A DNA stretch of 64,000 nt from Isoptericola dokdonensis DS-3. GTDB lineage: Bacteria > Actinomycetota > Actinomycetes > Actinomycetales > Cellulomonadaceae. The position numbers and the translations under genes are program-made. Location of the stretch: assembly GCF_001636295.1 (NCBI RefSeq), contig NZ_CP014209.1, positions 1,922,001-1,986,000 on the forward strand. Reading direction: 5' to 3'. Shown here piece after piece: positions 18,063 to 26,670 of this stretch. Position 1 is the stretch's first letter. Every line of letters starts with the position of its first letter. The notes beneath the pieces are model-generated. The model was given only the letters and a program-made list of their open reading frames with translations, searched no databases and was not told where the DNA came from.

Positions 18063-18105
18063 TGGTCAGACCACGGACGCGACATGCCCTACAGTGGTCC
18101 GACCA
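18063..18105. promoter_or_regulatory. Twin FadR/LldR-type operators between the GntR gene and lutABC
   Basis: TGGTCAGACCA (18063-18073) and TGGTCCGACCA (18095-18105) are both perfect TGGT-N3-ACCA palindromes, matching the TNGTNNNACNA consensus of FadR-subfamily GntR regulators. Their starts are 32 bases apart, about three helical turns, so two dimers would sit on the same DNA face. Confidence 0.85.
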
Positions 18106-18143
18106 CAGCCCGATCCCCCCGGCACACCGACGAAGGAGCCGCC

Positions 18144-18944
18144 GTGCGCATCGCCCTCGCCGCGACCTGCATCGCCGACACCCTCTTCCCCGGCGCCCCT
18201 CGCGCCACCGTGCGACTGCTCGAACGCCTCGGCCACGACGTCGTCTTCCCCGGCGGCCAGGCCTGCTGCGGGCAGATGCACGTCAACACCGGCTACCTCG
18301 ACGAGGCGCTGCCCGTCGTCGCGAACCACGTCGAGACGTTCGCGCCCGTCGCCGACGGCGAGTGGGACGCCGTCGTCGTGCCGTCCGGGTCGTGCACCGG
18401 CTCCGTGCGCCACCAGCAGGAGATGGTGTGCACCCGGGCGGGACGGGCCGACCTCGCCGCGACCGCCCGGGCCGTCGCGGCGCGCACCTACGAGCTGAGC
18501 GAGCTGCTCGTCGACGTCCTCGGCGTCACCGACGTCGGCGCGTGGTTCCCGCACCGCGTCACCTACCACCCGACGTGCCACTCGCTGCGGATGCTGCGCG
18601 TCGGGGACCGTCCCGAACGGCTGCTGCGCGCCGTGGCGGACCTCGAGCTGGTCGACCTGCCCGACGCGGAGGGCTGCTGCGGGTTCGGCGGCACGTTCGC
18701 CCTGAAGAACGCCGACACCTCGGCGGCGATGCTCGCCGACAAGACCCGCTCCGTCCGGGCCACCGGGGCGACCGTCCTCACGGCCGGCGACATGTCGTGC
18801 CTCCTGCACGTCGGCGGCGGGCTCTCCCGCCAGCGGTCCGGGGTGCGGGTGCTGCACCTCGCCGAGATCCTCGCGTCCACGCGCGAGGCACCCACCCCGC
18901 TGCCCGCCGGCACGTTCACCCGGGCGGAGGTGGCGGCCCGATGA
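18144..18944 (+). CDS. lutA: L-lactate utilisation protein LutA (LldE), Fe-S oxidoreductase subunit
   Basis: 266 aa from GTG 18144, with GAAGGAG at good spacing; an upstream in-frame ATG at 18084 lies inside the operator region and is rejected. Two CCG-domain cysteine motifs, GGQACCGQMHVN (about residue 40) and EGCCGFGGTF (about 178), plus YHPTCHSLRML, as in LutA/GlpC-type heterodisulfide-reductase-like subunits. With LutB and LutC it oxidises L-lactate to pyruvate at the cytoplasmic membrane. Overlaps lutB by ATGA. Confidence 0.95.
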   Translation: MRIALAATCIADTLFPGAPRATVRLLERLGHDVVFPGGQACCGQMHVNTGYLDEALPVVANHVETFAPVADGEWDAVVVPSGSCTGSVRHQQEMVCTRAGRADLAATARAVAARTYELSELLVDVLGVTDVGAWFPHRVTYHPTCHSLRMLRVGDRPERLLRAVADLELVDLPDAEGCCGFGGTFALKNADTSAAMLADKTRSVRATGATVLTAGDMSCLLHVGGGLSRQRSGVRVLHLAEILASTREAPTPLPAGTFTRAEVAAR

Positions 18945-20557
18945 GCACGTTCCTCGGCCTGCCGACCCTGCGTCGCCGCACCGGCGCGCCCGCCACCGGC
19001 GCACCGGACGAGCCGTTCGGTCCCGTCCCGCACCCCGCCGAGCCGCTGCGGTGGGGCCCCGCGTTCCCCGCCGCCGCGAAGCAGACGCTCCGTGACGAGC
19101 AGCTGCGCCGCAACCTCGGCCACGCGACCCGCACCATCCGGACCAAGCGCGCCGCCGTCGTCGACGAGCTGCCCGACTGGGAGGCCCTGCGAGACGCCGG
19201 TTCCGCGGTCAAGGAGCAGGTCATGGCCGACCTGCCCGCCCTGCTGGAACAGCTCGAGGCCAACGTGACCGCCCGCGGCGGCGTCGTGCACTGGGCGCGG
19301 GACGCCGCCGAGGCGAACCGGATCGTCACCGAGATCGTCCGGGCCAAGGGGGCCGACGAGGTCGTCAAGGTCAAGTCGATGGCCACCCAGGAGATCGGCC
19401 TCAACGAGCACCTCGCCGCGGAGGGCGTCGCCGCGATCGAGACCGACCTCGCCGAGCTGATCGTGCAGCTCGCCGACGACATGCCCTCGCACATCCTCGT
19501 CCCGGCCATCCACCGCAACCGCGCCGAGATCCGCGACATCTTCCTCGCCCGGATGGGTGACGCCCCCGCCGACCTGTCGGACGTCCCGCGCGAGCTCGCC
19601 ATGGCCGCCCGCACGCACCTGCGCCGCAAGTTCCTGTCCGCCAAGGTGGCCGTCAGCGGCGCGAACTTCGGCGTCGCGGACACCGGCACCCTCGCCGTCG
19701 TGGAGTCCGAGGGCAACGGCCGCATGTGCCTCACGCTGCCCGAGACCCTCGTGACGGTGATGGGCATCGAGAAGCTCATCCCCACGTACGCCGACCTGGA
19801 GGTGTTCCTCCAGCTCCTGCCGCGCTCCTCCACCGGCGAGCGCATGAACCCCTACACGTCCCTGTGGACGGGCGTCACGCCCGGCGACGGGCCGCAGGAG
19901 TTCCACCTCGTGCTCCTCGACAACGGCCGCACCGACGTGCTCGCCGACACCGTGGGACGCTCCGCGCTGCACTGCATCCGGTGCTCCGCCTGCCTCAACG
20001 TGTGCCCCGTCTACGAACGCGTCGGCGGGCACGCCTACGGGTCGGTCTACCCCGGCCCCATCGGGGCGATCCTCACCCCGCAGCTCACCGCGGCGAGCGG
20101 CGGGATGTCCGGGTCGGACGACGTCAACGCGTCGCTGCCCTACGCCTCCACGCTGTGCGGCGCCTGCTACGACGTCTGCCCCGTGAAGATCGACATCCCC
20201 TCGATCCTCGTCGACCTGCGCGCCCGCGAGGTCGACGCCGACCGCGGCCGGACGAAGGTCGACCCGTGGCGGGCGGCCATGAAGGCGGCGTCCTGGGTGA
20301 TGTCCGACGGCGACCGGTTCGCCGTGGCCGGACGTGCCGCCACGCTCGGGCACGCCCTCGGCGGACGCGACGGCGTCGTCTCGCACGCCCCGCCGCCCGC
20401 GTCCGCGTGGACGCGGTCGCGCGACCTGCCCGCACCCCCGCGCCAGACCTTCCGCCAGTGGTGGGCCGAGCACGAGGCCGCCGCGGCGGACGACGGAGGA
20501 CCACCGGCCGGCCCGAGCCGGGCTGCCGTGGACGACGACCAGGAGGAGGGGCGATGA
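18941..20557 (+). CDS. lutB: L-lactate utilisation protein LutB, ferredoxin-type subunit
   Basis: 538 aa; ATG overlaps the lutA stop (ATGA). The N-terminal LUD domain (about 75-310, with KSMATQEIGLNEHL and GTLAVVESEGNGR) is followed by two 4Fe-4S clusters: CIRCSACLNVCPVY (about 346) and CGACYDVCPVKIDIP (about 407). The C-terminal helical part carries RQWWAEHEAA near the end. The protein is longer at the N-terminus than Bacillus LutB (about 475 aa). Forms the electron-transfer core of the LutABC lactate dehydrogenase complex; next gene overlaps by four bases. Confidence 0.95.
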   Translation: MSTFLGLPTLRRRTGAPATGAPDEPFGPVPHPAEPLRWGPAFPAAAKQTLRDEQLRRNLGHATRTIRTKRAAVVDELPDWEALRDAGSAVKEQVMADLPALLEQLEANVTARGGVVHWARDAAEANRIVTEIVRAKGADEVVKVKSMATQEIGLNEHLAAEGVAAIETDLAELIVQLADDMPSHILVPAIHRNRAEIRDIFLARMGDAPADLSDVPRELAMAARTHLRRKFLSAKVAVSGANFGVADTGTLAVVESEGNGRMCLTLPETLVTVMGIEKLIPTYADLEVFLQLLPRSSTGERMNPYTSLWTGVTPGDGPQEFHLVLLDNGRTDVLADTVGRSALHCIRCSACLNVCPVYERVGGHAYGSVYPGPIGAILTPQLTAASGGMSGSDDVNASLPYASTLCGACYDVCPVKIDIPSILVDLRAREVDADRGRTKVDPWRAAMKAASWVMSDGDRFAVAGRAATLGHALGGRDGVVSHAPPPASAWTRSRDLPAPPRQTFRQWWAEHEAAAADDGGPPAGPSRAAVDDDQEEGR

Positions 20558-21240
20558 ACGCGCGCGATGCCGTCCTGAACAGGGTGCGGGCCGCCCTCGG
20601 GCAGCCGGGCGTGGGCACGACGCCCGCCGGGCACGTCGGGACTCCGCCGCCCCCCGTGGAGGTGCCCCGCGCCTACCGGAGCACGGGCGAGCACCGGCCC
20701 GGCTCGGCAGCCGTCGTCGACCAGCTCGTCGACCGCCTCGTCGACTACCGGGCGCACGTGACCCAGGTCGACGGCGCCGACCTGCCCGTCGCCCTCGCGA
20801 ACGTCCTCGCCGACGTCGGGTCCGTCGTCGTGCCCCCCGGCCTCGACGACGCCTGGCTCGCCGCCGTCGCCGACGACGTCGTCGTGCACCGCGACTCCCC
20901 CGACCCGCTGACCGCCGGTGAGCTCGACCGCGTCGGGGCCGTGCTCACCGCCGCCCGGGTGGCCTGCTCCGAGACGGGCACCATCGTCCTGGACGGCGAA
21001 CCCGACCAGGGCCGGCGCGCACTCAGCCTGGTGCCCGACGTCCACGTGTGCGTCGTGCGGACCGACCAGGTCGTCCAGACCCTGCCGGAGGCGGTCCGCC
21101 TGCTCGCCGCGCATCCCGAGCGCCCCCAGACCTGGATCTCCGGGCCCAGCGCCACCAGCGACATCGAGCTCGACCGGGTCGAGGGCGTCCACGGGCCCCG
21201 CACCCTGCACGTGCTCCTCGTCGCCGACGACGGGCACTGA
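20554..21240 (+). CDS. lutC: L-lactate utilisation protein LutC
   Basis: 228 aa LUD-domain protein; ATG overlaps the lutB stop and follows GGAGGAGGGG. Typical C-terminal motif ACSETGTIVLD and the family end ...WISGPSATSDIELDRVEGVHGPRTLHVLLV. Third subunit of the LutABC complex that converts L-lactate to pyruvate. The operon ends here and is followed within 5 bases by repeat array 4 and a strong hairpin. Confidence 0.95.
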   Translation: MNARDAVLNRVRAALGQPGVGTTPAGHVGTPPPPVEVPRAYRSTGEHRPGSAAVVDQLVDRLVDYRAHVTQVDGADLPVALANVLADVGSVVVPPGLDDAWLAAVADDVVVHRDSPDPLTAGELDRVGAVLTAARVACSETGTIVLDGEPDQGRRALSLVPDVHVCVVRTDQVVQTLPEAVRLLAAHPERPQTWISGPSATSDIELDRVEGVHGPRTLHVLLVADDGH

Positions 21241-21244
21241 CCGG

Positions 21245-21278
21245 CGCGAGTCAGCGCACACCGGCGCGAGTCAGCGCA
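21245..21278 (+). repeat. 20-base-period array 4 (2 forward units)
   Basis: Two identical CGCGAGTCAGCGCA units at 21245 and 21265, starting four bases after the lutC stop and abutting the terminator hairpin at 21279. Confidence 0.88.
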
Positions 21279-21327
21279 CCCGGGATCCTCGACGGGCACC
21301 TGCGGGGCGCCCGTCGAGGATCCCGGG
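21279..21327. terminator. Bidirectional hairpin between lutC and the CPBP gene
   Basis: 19-bp perfect stem: 21279-21297 (CCCGGGATCCTCGACGGGC) with 21309-21327, loop of 11 nt. It sits between convergent stops at 21240 and 21337. There is no U-tract, as usual in high-GC actinobacteria. Its loop is unrelated to the 39-nt loop of hairpins A-C. Confidence 0.8.
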
Positions 21328-21336
21328 AGCCGTCCG

Positions 21337-22110
21337 TCAGGAGACGAAGGCCGCGGCACTCAGGACACCGAGGCCGAACAGGGTCCAGTCGTTGAGGACG
21401 TGGGCCGTGGCCGACACCGTGACGTTCTTGGTGAGCAGGTAGGGCACGAGCAGGATGACGCGGGCCGAGCCGATGATCGCCAGGCACTGGATCACGTTCC
21501 AGTCGTAGGTCGGCAGGTGGAGAAGCGCGAACAGGACCGACGACACCACGACGGCCAGCACCAGCGCGCTCCGCCGAGACAGGTGCAGGAGAGACGTCCC
21601 GGCCGTCAGCACCGCCAGCAGCAGGACGATCGTGAACACCTCCTCGCCGACGAGCTGCGGCACCATGGCGGCGAACGTCGCCGCCCGCTCGCTGCCGCTC
21701 TCGGCGGCGAGCTCGCCACCCATCGGGTTCGCCGCGACGTCGGCAGCCGCGGAGACGGCCGCGCCGATGACGAACGTCACCACGACGTTGAGCGCCGCGA
21801 CCCCCACCGCCAGGGCGAACCCGCGCCCGGTCAGCCGCCGGAAGAGCCGCCCGAGGACCCCCGGCGCGACGAGGTGGAGGACCAGCAGCGGGATGCCGCC
21901 GAACAGCACACCGCGCACCGCGATCCCGAGCCAGTCCGGCCCGGGGACGGGGAGCAGCAGGTCGCAGGCCGCGCCGACGACGACGGCCCCGATCACCGCC
22001 GCCCACGCACCGCCGGACAGGCGCGCCGGGGTGCCGTCATACAGAGGGAAGTCGGGGTCCGGGCGGGTCGCCGACGGCGCCGGGTTGGTCGGTCGGTCGT
22101 GGGAGCTCAT
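21337..22110 (-). CDS. CPBP-family intramembrane metalloprotease
   Basis: 257 aa; ATG at 22110 preceded by GGAG. About seven to eight hydrophobic segments. The CPBP motifs are present in order: VGEEVFTIVLLLAVL (motif 1, Glu-Glu), FALLHLPTY (motif 2, His) and TAHVLNDW (motif 3, His/Asn), which coordinate the metal in Rce1-type proteases. The family is linked to membrane-protein processing, bacteriocin immunity or sigma-factor control, but nothing nearby tells the substrate. Confidence 0.85.
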   Translation of the reverse strand: MSSHDRPTNPAPSATRPDPDFPLYDGTPARLSGGAWAAVIGAVVVGAACDLLLPVPGPDWLGIAVRGVLFGGIPLLVLHLVAPGVLGRLFRRLTGRGFALAVGVAALNVVVTFVIGAAVSAAADVAANPMGGELAAESGSERAATFAAMVPQLVGEEVFTIVLLLAVLTAGTSLLHLSRRSALVLAVVVSSVLFALLHLPTYDWNVIQCLAIIGSARVILLVPYLLTKNVTVSATAHVLNDWTLFGLGVLSAAAFVS

Positions 22111-22286
22111 CGCGGGTCTCCTGGTGAACGGCGGGCGAGGTCCCGGTCCTGTCGCCGCGTCCTGCGTCGACGGCGACAGTCTGGCCTTCCCCAGGTCATC
22201 GCGCTCGCCGACGCCGTCCGCGCTCGCGCAGGGCGCGGTTCGTCGACGTCCCGTGCAGCACGCCGTCGTGCGCCCGCTCGAACCCC

Positions 22287-22426
22287 TGCGCTGACTCGCG
22301 GAAACTTGCGCTGACTCGGCGCCACCCGCGCTGACTCGCGGAGACGCGCGCTGACTCACCGAGATCTGCGCTGACTCGCGTCCCGGGCGGGCCGCGAGTC
22401 AGCGCACGGCGGCGCGAGTCAGCGCG
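22287..22426. repeat. 20-base-period array 5, mirrored: 5 reverse + 2 forward units
   Basis: Reverse units at 22287, 22307, 22327, 22347 and 22367; forward units at 22393 and 22413. The 12-base spacer TCCCGGGCGGGC joins perfect inverted copies TGCGCTGACTCGCG (22367-22380) and CGCGAGTCAGCGCA (22393-22406). It lies between divergent genes (CPBP start 22110, kinase start 22483), unlike the other arrays. The flanking 22111-22286 shows nothing I can identify. Confidence 0.9.
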
Positions 22427-22482
22427 GGACCGGGCGCGGGGGTGGCAGACGTCGACGGCGGCGTCCGGGAGAATGGGGTCCC

Positions 22483-23103
22483 GTGAGCGACGCCCTGTTC
22501 GACCTGTCCCCCGAGGCCCGCCGGCCCACGACGCGGGTGGTGCTGCTGACCGGCCCGTCGGGGTGCGGCAAGTCGGCGCTGACCCGGCGCCTGGGGCTGC
22601 CGACGGTCGCGCTCGACGACTTCTACCGGGACCACGACCACCCGGGGATGCCGCAGCGGTTCGGCATCGTGGACTGGGACGACCCGGCGAGCTGGGACGC
22701 GGACGCCGCGACGGACGCGCTGCGCGAGCTGGTGACGACGGGACGCGCGGAGGTGCCGGTGTACGACATCCCGACGTCGCGGCGCACGGGCACGACGACG
22801 GTCGAGACCCAGGGTGAGCGGGTGGTGGTCGCGGAAGGCGTGTTCGCCGCCGAGCTGGTCGCGCGGCTGCGCGCGGAGGGGCTGCTGGCGGACGCGATCT
22901 GCGTGGCCCGGCCGCGGATGGTGACGTTCTGGTTCCGGCTGCTGCGCGACGTCGCGGAGTCGCGCAAGCCGTTGCCCACGCTGCTGCGGCGGGGCTGGGG
23001 GCTGATGCGCGCGGAGCCGGCCCTGGTGGCACGGTGGACGGCGCTGGGCTGCCGCCCGTTGTCGCCCGTGGTCGCGGAGCGGGAGATCCGTCGCGTGGCC
23101 TAG
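22483..23103 (+). CDS. Uridine kinase-like P-loop NTPase
   Basis: 206 aa from GTG 22483. Walker A GPSGCGKSALTRRLG near residue 25, followed by LDDFYRDHDHPGMP, the acceptor-binding segment of uridine kinases, and the later VAEGVFAAELV. The family phosphorylates nucleosides or related small molecules. It stands alone after array 5; no partner gene indicates the substrate. GAG 12 bases upstream is a weak ribosome site. Confidence 0.8.
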   Translation: MSDALFDLSPEARRPTTRVVLLTGPSGCGKSALTRRLGLPTVALDDFYRDHDHPGMPQRFGIVDWDDPASWDADAATDALRELVTTGRAEVPVYDIPTSRRTGTTTVETQGERVVVAEGVFAAELVARLRAEGLLADAICVARPRMVTFWFRLLRDVAESRKPLPTLLRRGWGLMRAEPALVARWTALGCRPLSPVVAEREIRRVA

Positions 23104-23302
23104 TCTGTGCGCACCGTCGTCGTCGTTGCCGATCTCGTGCCATCGCTGACCCACTTAGTCGTCACTCGTCGCACCCGCGCCGTAGCGCGCCCCCTTTCTC
23201 GGTTCTGCCCTCATTGCGCCCAGAAAGTGTCATGAAGACTTAACACGACGGTCATCCCTGCCACATCACGTGGCGTCACGGTTGTTCCAGGAGGTGGTCA
23301 GC

Positions 23303-24508
23303 GTGTTCGAGCACAGCTCTCTTCGTGTCCTGTCCCTGTACGAGGGATTCTTCTCCGGCGGGGCCCGCGTCCTGCACACCACGGTCGTGTCGGGACTGCA
23401 CGCCCACGGGCAGCAGCAGCACTCCGCGCTGAGCATCCACAGCTCGGTGCGGCGCGAGTCGATGCTGCAGCACATGGAGGACGACCCGCGGTACCGCATC
23501 CTGCGTGCCGCCGGTGTCCGGGTGTCGTCCTTGGGCCGCTCGACGGACGGGGACCACGACCCCCGCACGTTCACCGACGCCGAGATGGCGGTCGCGACCC
23601 GCGAGGCGACCGGCGTCGACGTCCTGCTGTCCCTCAAGGAGCAGCCGCTGCGACTGGTCAACCAGGCCGGGTTCCCCGACCGGCCGGTGGTCGCCTGCCT
23701 GCACCGGTCCGACCCGGAGCACTCCGGTGCGGCCCTGGACGACCTGCTCACGGCGGCCGGCTCGGGTCGGCTCGCCGCCGCGATCTGCTGTGCGGAGTCG
23801 ACGAAGGACGCGTACGCGGCCGCCGGGGTGCCGGAGTCCCTGCTGCGCGTGGTGCCGAACGGCATCGACCTGACCCGCTTCCACCCGGTGCGCCGGGTCC
23901 GGCGGATGTCCCTGCGTGGCGCCCACGGCATCCCGGTGGACGCCACCCTGGTGGCGTACGCCGCCCGGTACGACGCGATGAAGAACCCGCGCCTGTTCCT
24001 CGCCGCGGCGCGGTCGTTCCTCGAGAGGGACCCCGCCGGCCACGTCATGATGTGCGGCGCCGGGATGTCGACCGACAACCCCGGTCTGGTCACGGACCTC
24101 GCCGAGACCTTCGGCGACCGCACCGACCTCCTCGCCCGCGTGCACCCGCAGGGCGTGCGCCGTGACATGGAGACGGTGTTCGCGATGGCGGACGTCGTGG
24201 CGCTGACCTCGGCGTTCGGCGAGGCGGCGCCGCTGTGCCTCATCGAGGGCGCGATGTGCGGCGCGGTCCCCGTGACGACGCCGGTGGGCGACTCCGCGCG
24301 GATCGTCGACGGCATCGGTTTCGTGACGAGCCTCGACGCCGACGAGATCGCCGAGACCTGGATCGAGGCGGCGGCCCGTCGCGGCGAGCTGCGCGGAGCG
24401 CTCACCCACGCGCGGCAGCGGTTCAGCCACGTGCGGATGCTGTCGGGCTACGCGCAGGTGCTGGAGCAGGCCGTGCGCGGGGCCGGGGCGCGGGTCGTCG
24501 CCGCCTGA
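23303..24508 (+). CDS. Glycosyltransferase family 4 protein
   Basis: 401 aa. GTG 23303 is chosen because AGGAGGT lies 9 bases upstream; an upstream GTG at 23270 has no ribosome site and would put that Shine-Dalgarno inside the gene. GT-B fold: N-terminal part with a glycine loop (LYEGFFSGGARVLHT), C-terminal donor site with VVPNGIDLTRFHPV, AARYDAMKNPRLFLAA and the Glu-rich motif TSAFGEAAPLCLIEGAMCGAVPV. Uses a nucleotide-sugar or similar donor to build a cell-surface glycan or lipid; acceptor unknown. The 200-base leader (23104-23302) is less GC-rich than its surroundings and may hold the promoter. Confidence 0.87.
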   Translation: MFEHSSLRVLSLYEGFFSGGARVLHTTVVSGLHAHGQQQHSALSIHSSVRRESMLQHMEDDPRYRILRAAGVRVSSLGRSTDGDHDPRTFTDAEMAVATREATGVDVLLSLKEQPLRLVNQAGFPDRPVVACLHRSDPEHSGAALDDLLTAAGSGRLAAAICCAESTKDAYAAAGVPESLLRVVPNGIDLTRFHPVRRVRRMSLRGAHGIPVDATLVAYAARYDAMKNPRLFLAAARSFLERDPAGHVMMCGAGMSTDNPGLVTDLAETFGDRTDLLARVHPQGVRRDMETVFAMADVVALTSAFGEAAPLCLIEGAMCGAVPVTTPVGDSARIVDGIGFVTSLDADEIAETWIEAAARRGELRGALTHARQRFSHVRMLSGYAQVLEQAVRGAGARVVAA

Positions 24509-24513
24509 CCGCC

Positions 24514-24544
24514 GGGCTGCCCGCCCTCACCGGGCGGGCAGCCC
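24514..24544. terminator. Bidirectional terminator overlapping the 3' end of the UbiB gene
   Basis: 13-bp perfect stem GGGCTGCCCGCCC (24514-24526) with 24532-24544 and loop TCACC. The loop contains the UbiB-family gene's stop (24527-24529) and the right arm encodes its last residues. The convergent glycosyltransferase stops at 24508, so one hairpin serves both genes. Confidence 0.8.
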
Positions 24545-26551
24545 CCGGAACGCGAAGACGAGCACCCGCACGCCCAGCACCGTCCCGGCGAACCCGAGCA
24601 GCGCACCCAGCACCGGGAACAGGGCCACGCCGTCACCGAGCTGCGGGCCGCCCTCGGCGACCATGAGCAGCACGGCCGCGACGACGGCCGACGACGCGAC
24701 GAACGTCGCGACCACCTGCTGCACGAGCGACGTGACGAAGGCGCGGTCCGACGGGTCGGCGAACGCCCGCACCTGCACGGTGAAGCGCCCCTGCTCCAGG
24801 TCGGTGACGAGCCGGGTCACGCGCCGCGGGAACCGTTCGACCTCCGGGGCGAGCCCGACGAGCTGCTGCGTGACCTTGCGCCGCACGGCACCGAAGGTGG
24901 TGTACTCCTCGACGAGCGGCCGGGTGGCCTCCCGCGCGCCGGCGATCAGGTCGAAGCCGGGGCTGATCCGGCGCAGCGTGCCTTCCAGCGACGTGAAGGT
25001 GCGGAAGGCGGCGGCGACGTTCGCGGGGACGGCACACCCGGCGTCGGTGACGAGGCGGAACAGCGCCGCGAACGACGCGTCCACGGCCGCGCCGGACCGG
25101 AACCGCAGCAGGAGCTGCCCGACGGACCGCTCGAGCCGACGGGCGTCGAGCCCGCCGGGTGGTTCCAGCAGCTCGAGCAGGGCGTCGGTCGCGGCCACGG
25201 CATCGTCGCCGTCGATGGCGAGGAGCAGCGCGGCGATGCCCAGCCGCTCGGGCTCGCCGAGCCGGCCGACGGCGCCCATGTCGAGCAGCCCGATCGTGCC
25301 GTCCGCCGAGACGAGCACGTTGCCGGGGTGGAGGTCGGCGTGGAAGGTGCCCGCCACCAGCACCTGACGCAGGGCGACGGCGAGCAGGCTGCCGGCCAGC
25401 TCGGCCCGCCGGCCGGCGTCGAACCGGGCCAGCACCGTCTCGGCGCGACCGACCGGTTCCCCGGCGAGCCGGTCCATGACGAGCAGCGTCGGCCCGGACA
25501 GGTCGAGGTCGACGTCGGGCACGACCACCGGCGCGGTCGCGCCGGGCGCCGGGGGCTCCAGGGTGGCGCGCAGCGCGATCGTGTTCTCGGCCTCGCGCCG
25601 GTAGTCGAGCTCCTCGTGCAGCATGTCGGCGAAGCCCTCCGCGAGCCCGACGACGCCGAGCGTCCGGCCCCACGCCGTGTCCCGTTCGAGGCGGCGGGCG
25701 AGGCGGCGCAGGATGGCGAGGTCGACCTCCACCTGGTCGCGCGCCCCGGGCCGCTGCACCTTGACCACGACCTCCCGGCCGCCCGGCAGCCGTGCGACGT
25801 GCACCTGGCCGACGGAGGCGGACGCCAGCGGCTCGGGGGAGAACTCGTCGAAGACCTCCTCGATGGGGCGCCCGAGCGCGGCGACGACGGCCGCCTCGAC
25901 GTCGGCCCACGGTGCGGGCGGCACCTCGCTCTGCAGCGACGCGAGCGCGTCGGCGACCGTCGGCGACAGCAGGTCGCGCCGGGTCGAGAGCACCTGCCCG
26001 AACTTCACGAACGTCACCCCGGCGTCGCCGAGGGTGTCGCGCAGACCGGCGGCGAGGCGTCGTTCGTCCGTGCGTGACATCCGGACGCCGTCCGCGTCCC
26101 GAGCGCCACGTCGCAGCGTGCCACCGAGCCCGTGCCGCGCGCCGATGGCGAGGATCTGCGCGTACCGGCGGGACTCGCGACGTCCCTGCCGGAGCCCCTG
26201 GAAGGCGCGCCAGGGCCCGGGGACCGCGCCCGTCGGGACGAGCAGCTCCAGCACGAGCAGCACGCACAGCCCGAGCACGTACGCCCAGGCGAACGTCAGC
26301 ACGACGGCGGCGAGCGCCACGGCCGGGTGGACGGTGAGGTCACCGGCGTCGGTGACCCAGCCGTTCGAGGCGAGCCCGTACGTCAGGGCGCCCGACGCCG
26401 CCGACAGGGTCAGGAACGACACGACGGCGGCGCGGACCCAGCCGACGGGGGCGCCCATGACCCGCCGGGACGTGGCGGCGAGCAGCCCGAGCATGACGAC
26501 GGTCGCGACGACACCGACGAGGCCGGTGAGGAACCCGGAGATCTCCTGCAT
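24527..26551 (-). CDS. UbiB/ABC1/ADCK-family atypical kinase
   Basis: 674 aa; ATG 26551 gives a protein starting with two hydrophobic segments (FLTGLVGVVATVVMLGLLAA) rather than the long shadow extension. The family's KxGQ nucleotide-binding motif is in VKFGQVLSTRRDLL (about 183), the Ala-rich loop in PLASASVGQVHVA, the catalytic loop in HADLHPGNVL (about 402) and the metal site in LLDMGAVG (about 422). Two transmembrane helices close the C-terminus (about 610-674). In quinone makers the family supports ubiquinone or menaquinone biosynthesis and lipid homeostasis. No quinone genes are nearby. Confidence 0.92.
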   Translation of the reverse strand: MQEISGFLTGLVGVVATVVMLGLLAATSRRVMGAPVGWVRAAVVSFLTLSAASGALTYGLASNGWVTDAGDLTVHPAVALAAVVLTFAWAYVLGLCVLLVLELLVPTGAVPGPWRAFQGLRQGRRESRRYAQILAIGARHGLGGTLRRGARDADGVRMSRTDERRLAAGLRDTLGDAGVTFVKFGQVLSTRRDLLSPTVADALASLQSEVPPAPWADVEAAVVAALGRPIEEVFDEFSPEPLASASVGQVHVARLPGGREVVVKVQRPGARDQVEVDLAILRRLARRLERDTAWGRTLGVVGLAEGFADMLHEELDYRREAENTIALRATLEPPAPGATAPVVVPDVDLDLSGPTLLVMDRLAGEPVGRAETVLARFDAGRRAELAGSLLAVALRQVLVAGTFHADLHPGNVLVSADGTIGLLDMGAVGRLGEPERLGIAALLLAIDGDDAVAATDALLELLEPPGGLDARRLERSVGQLLLRFRSGAAVDASFAALFRLVTDAGCAVPANVAAAFRTFTSLEGTLRRISPGFDLIAGAREATRPLVEEYTTFGAVRRKVTQQLVGLAPEVERFPRRVTRLVTDLEQGRFTVQVRAFADPSDRAFVTSLVQQVVATFVASSAVVAAVLLMVAEGGPQLGDGVALFPVLGALLGFAGTVLGVRVLVFAFRGLPAR

Positions 26552-26670
26552 GCGCCCAGACAACCGGAGCGCGGCGGGACCTGCGATCCGAGCGCGGCGA
26601 CCGGCGGTCGGGCACTCCCCCGAAACGGCACGCAACGGCACGAACCGGACACGGCGCCCCTCGGCGCCGG

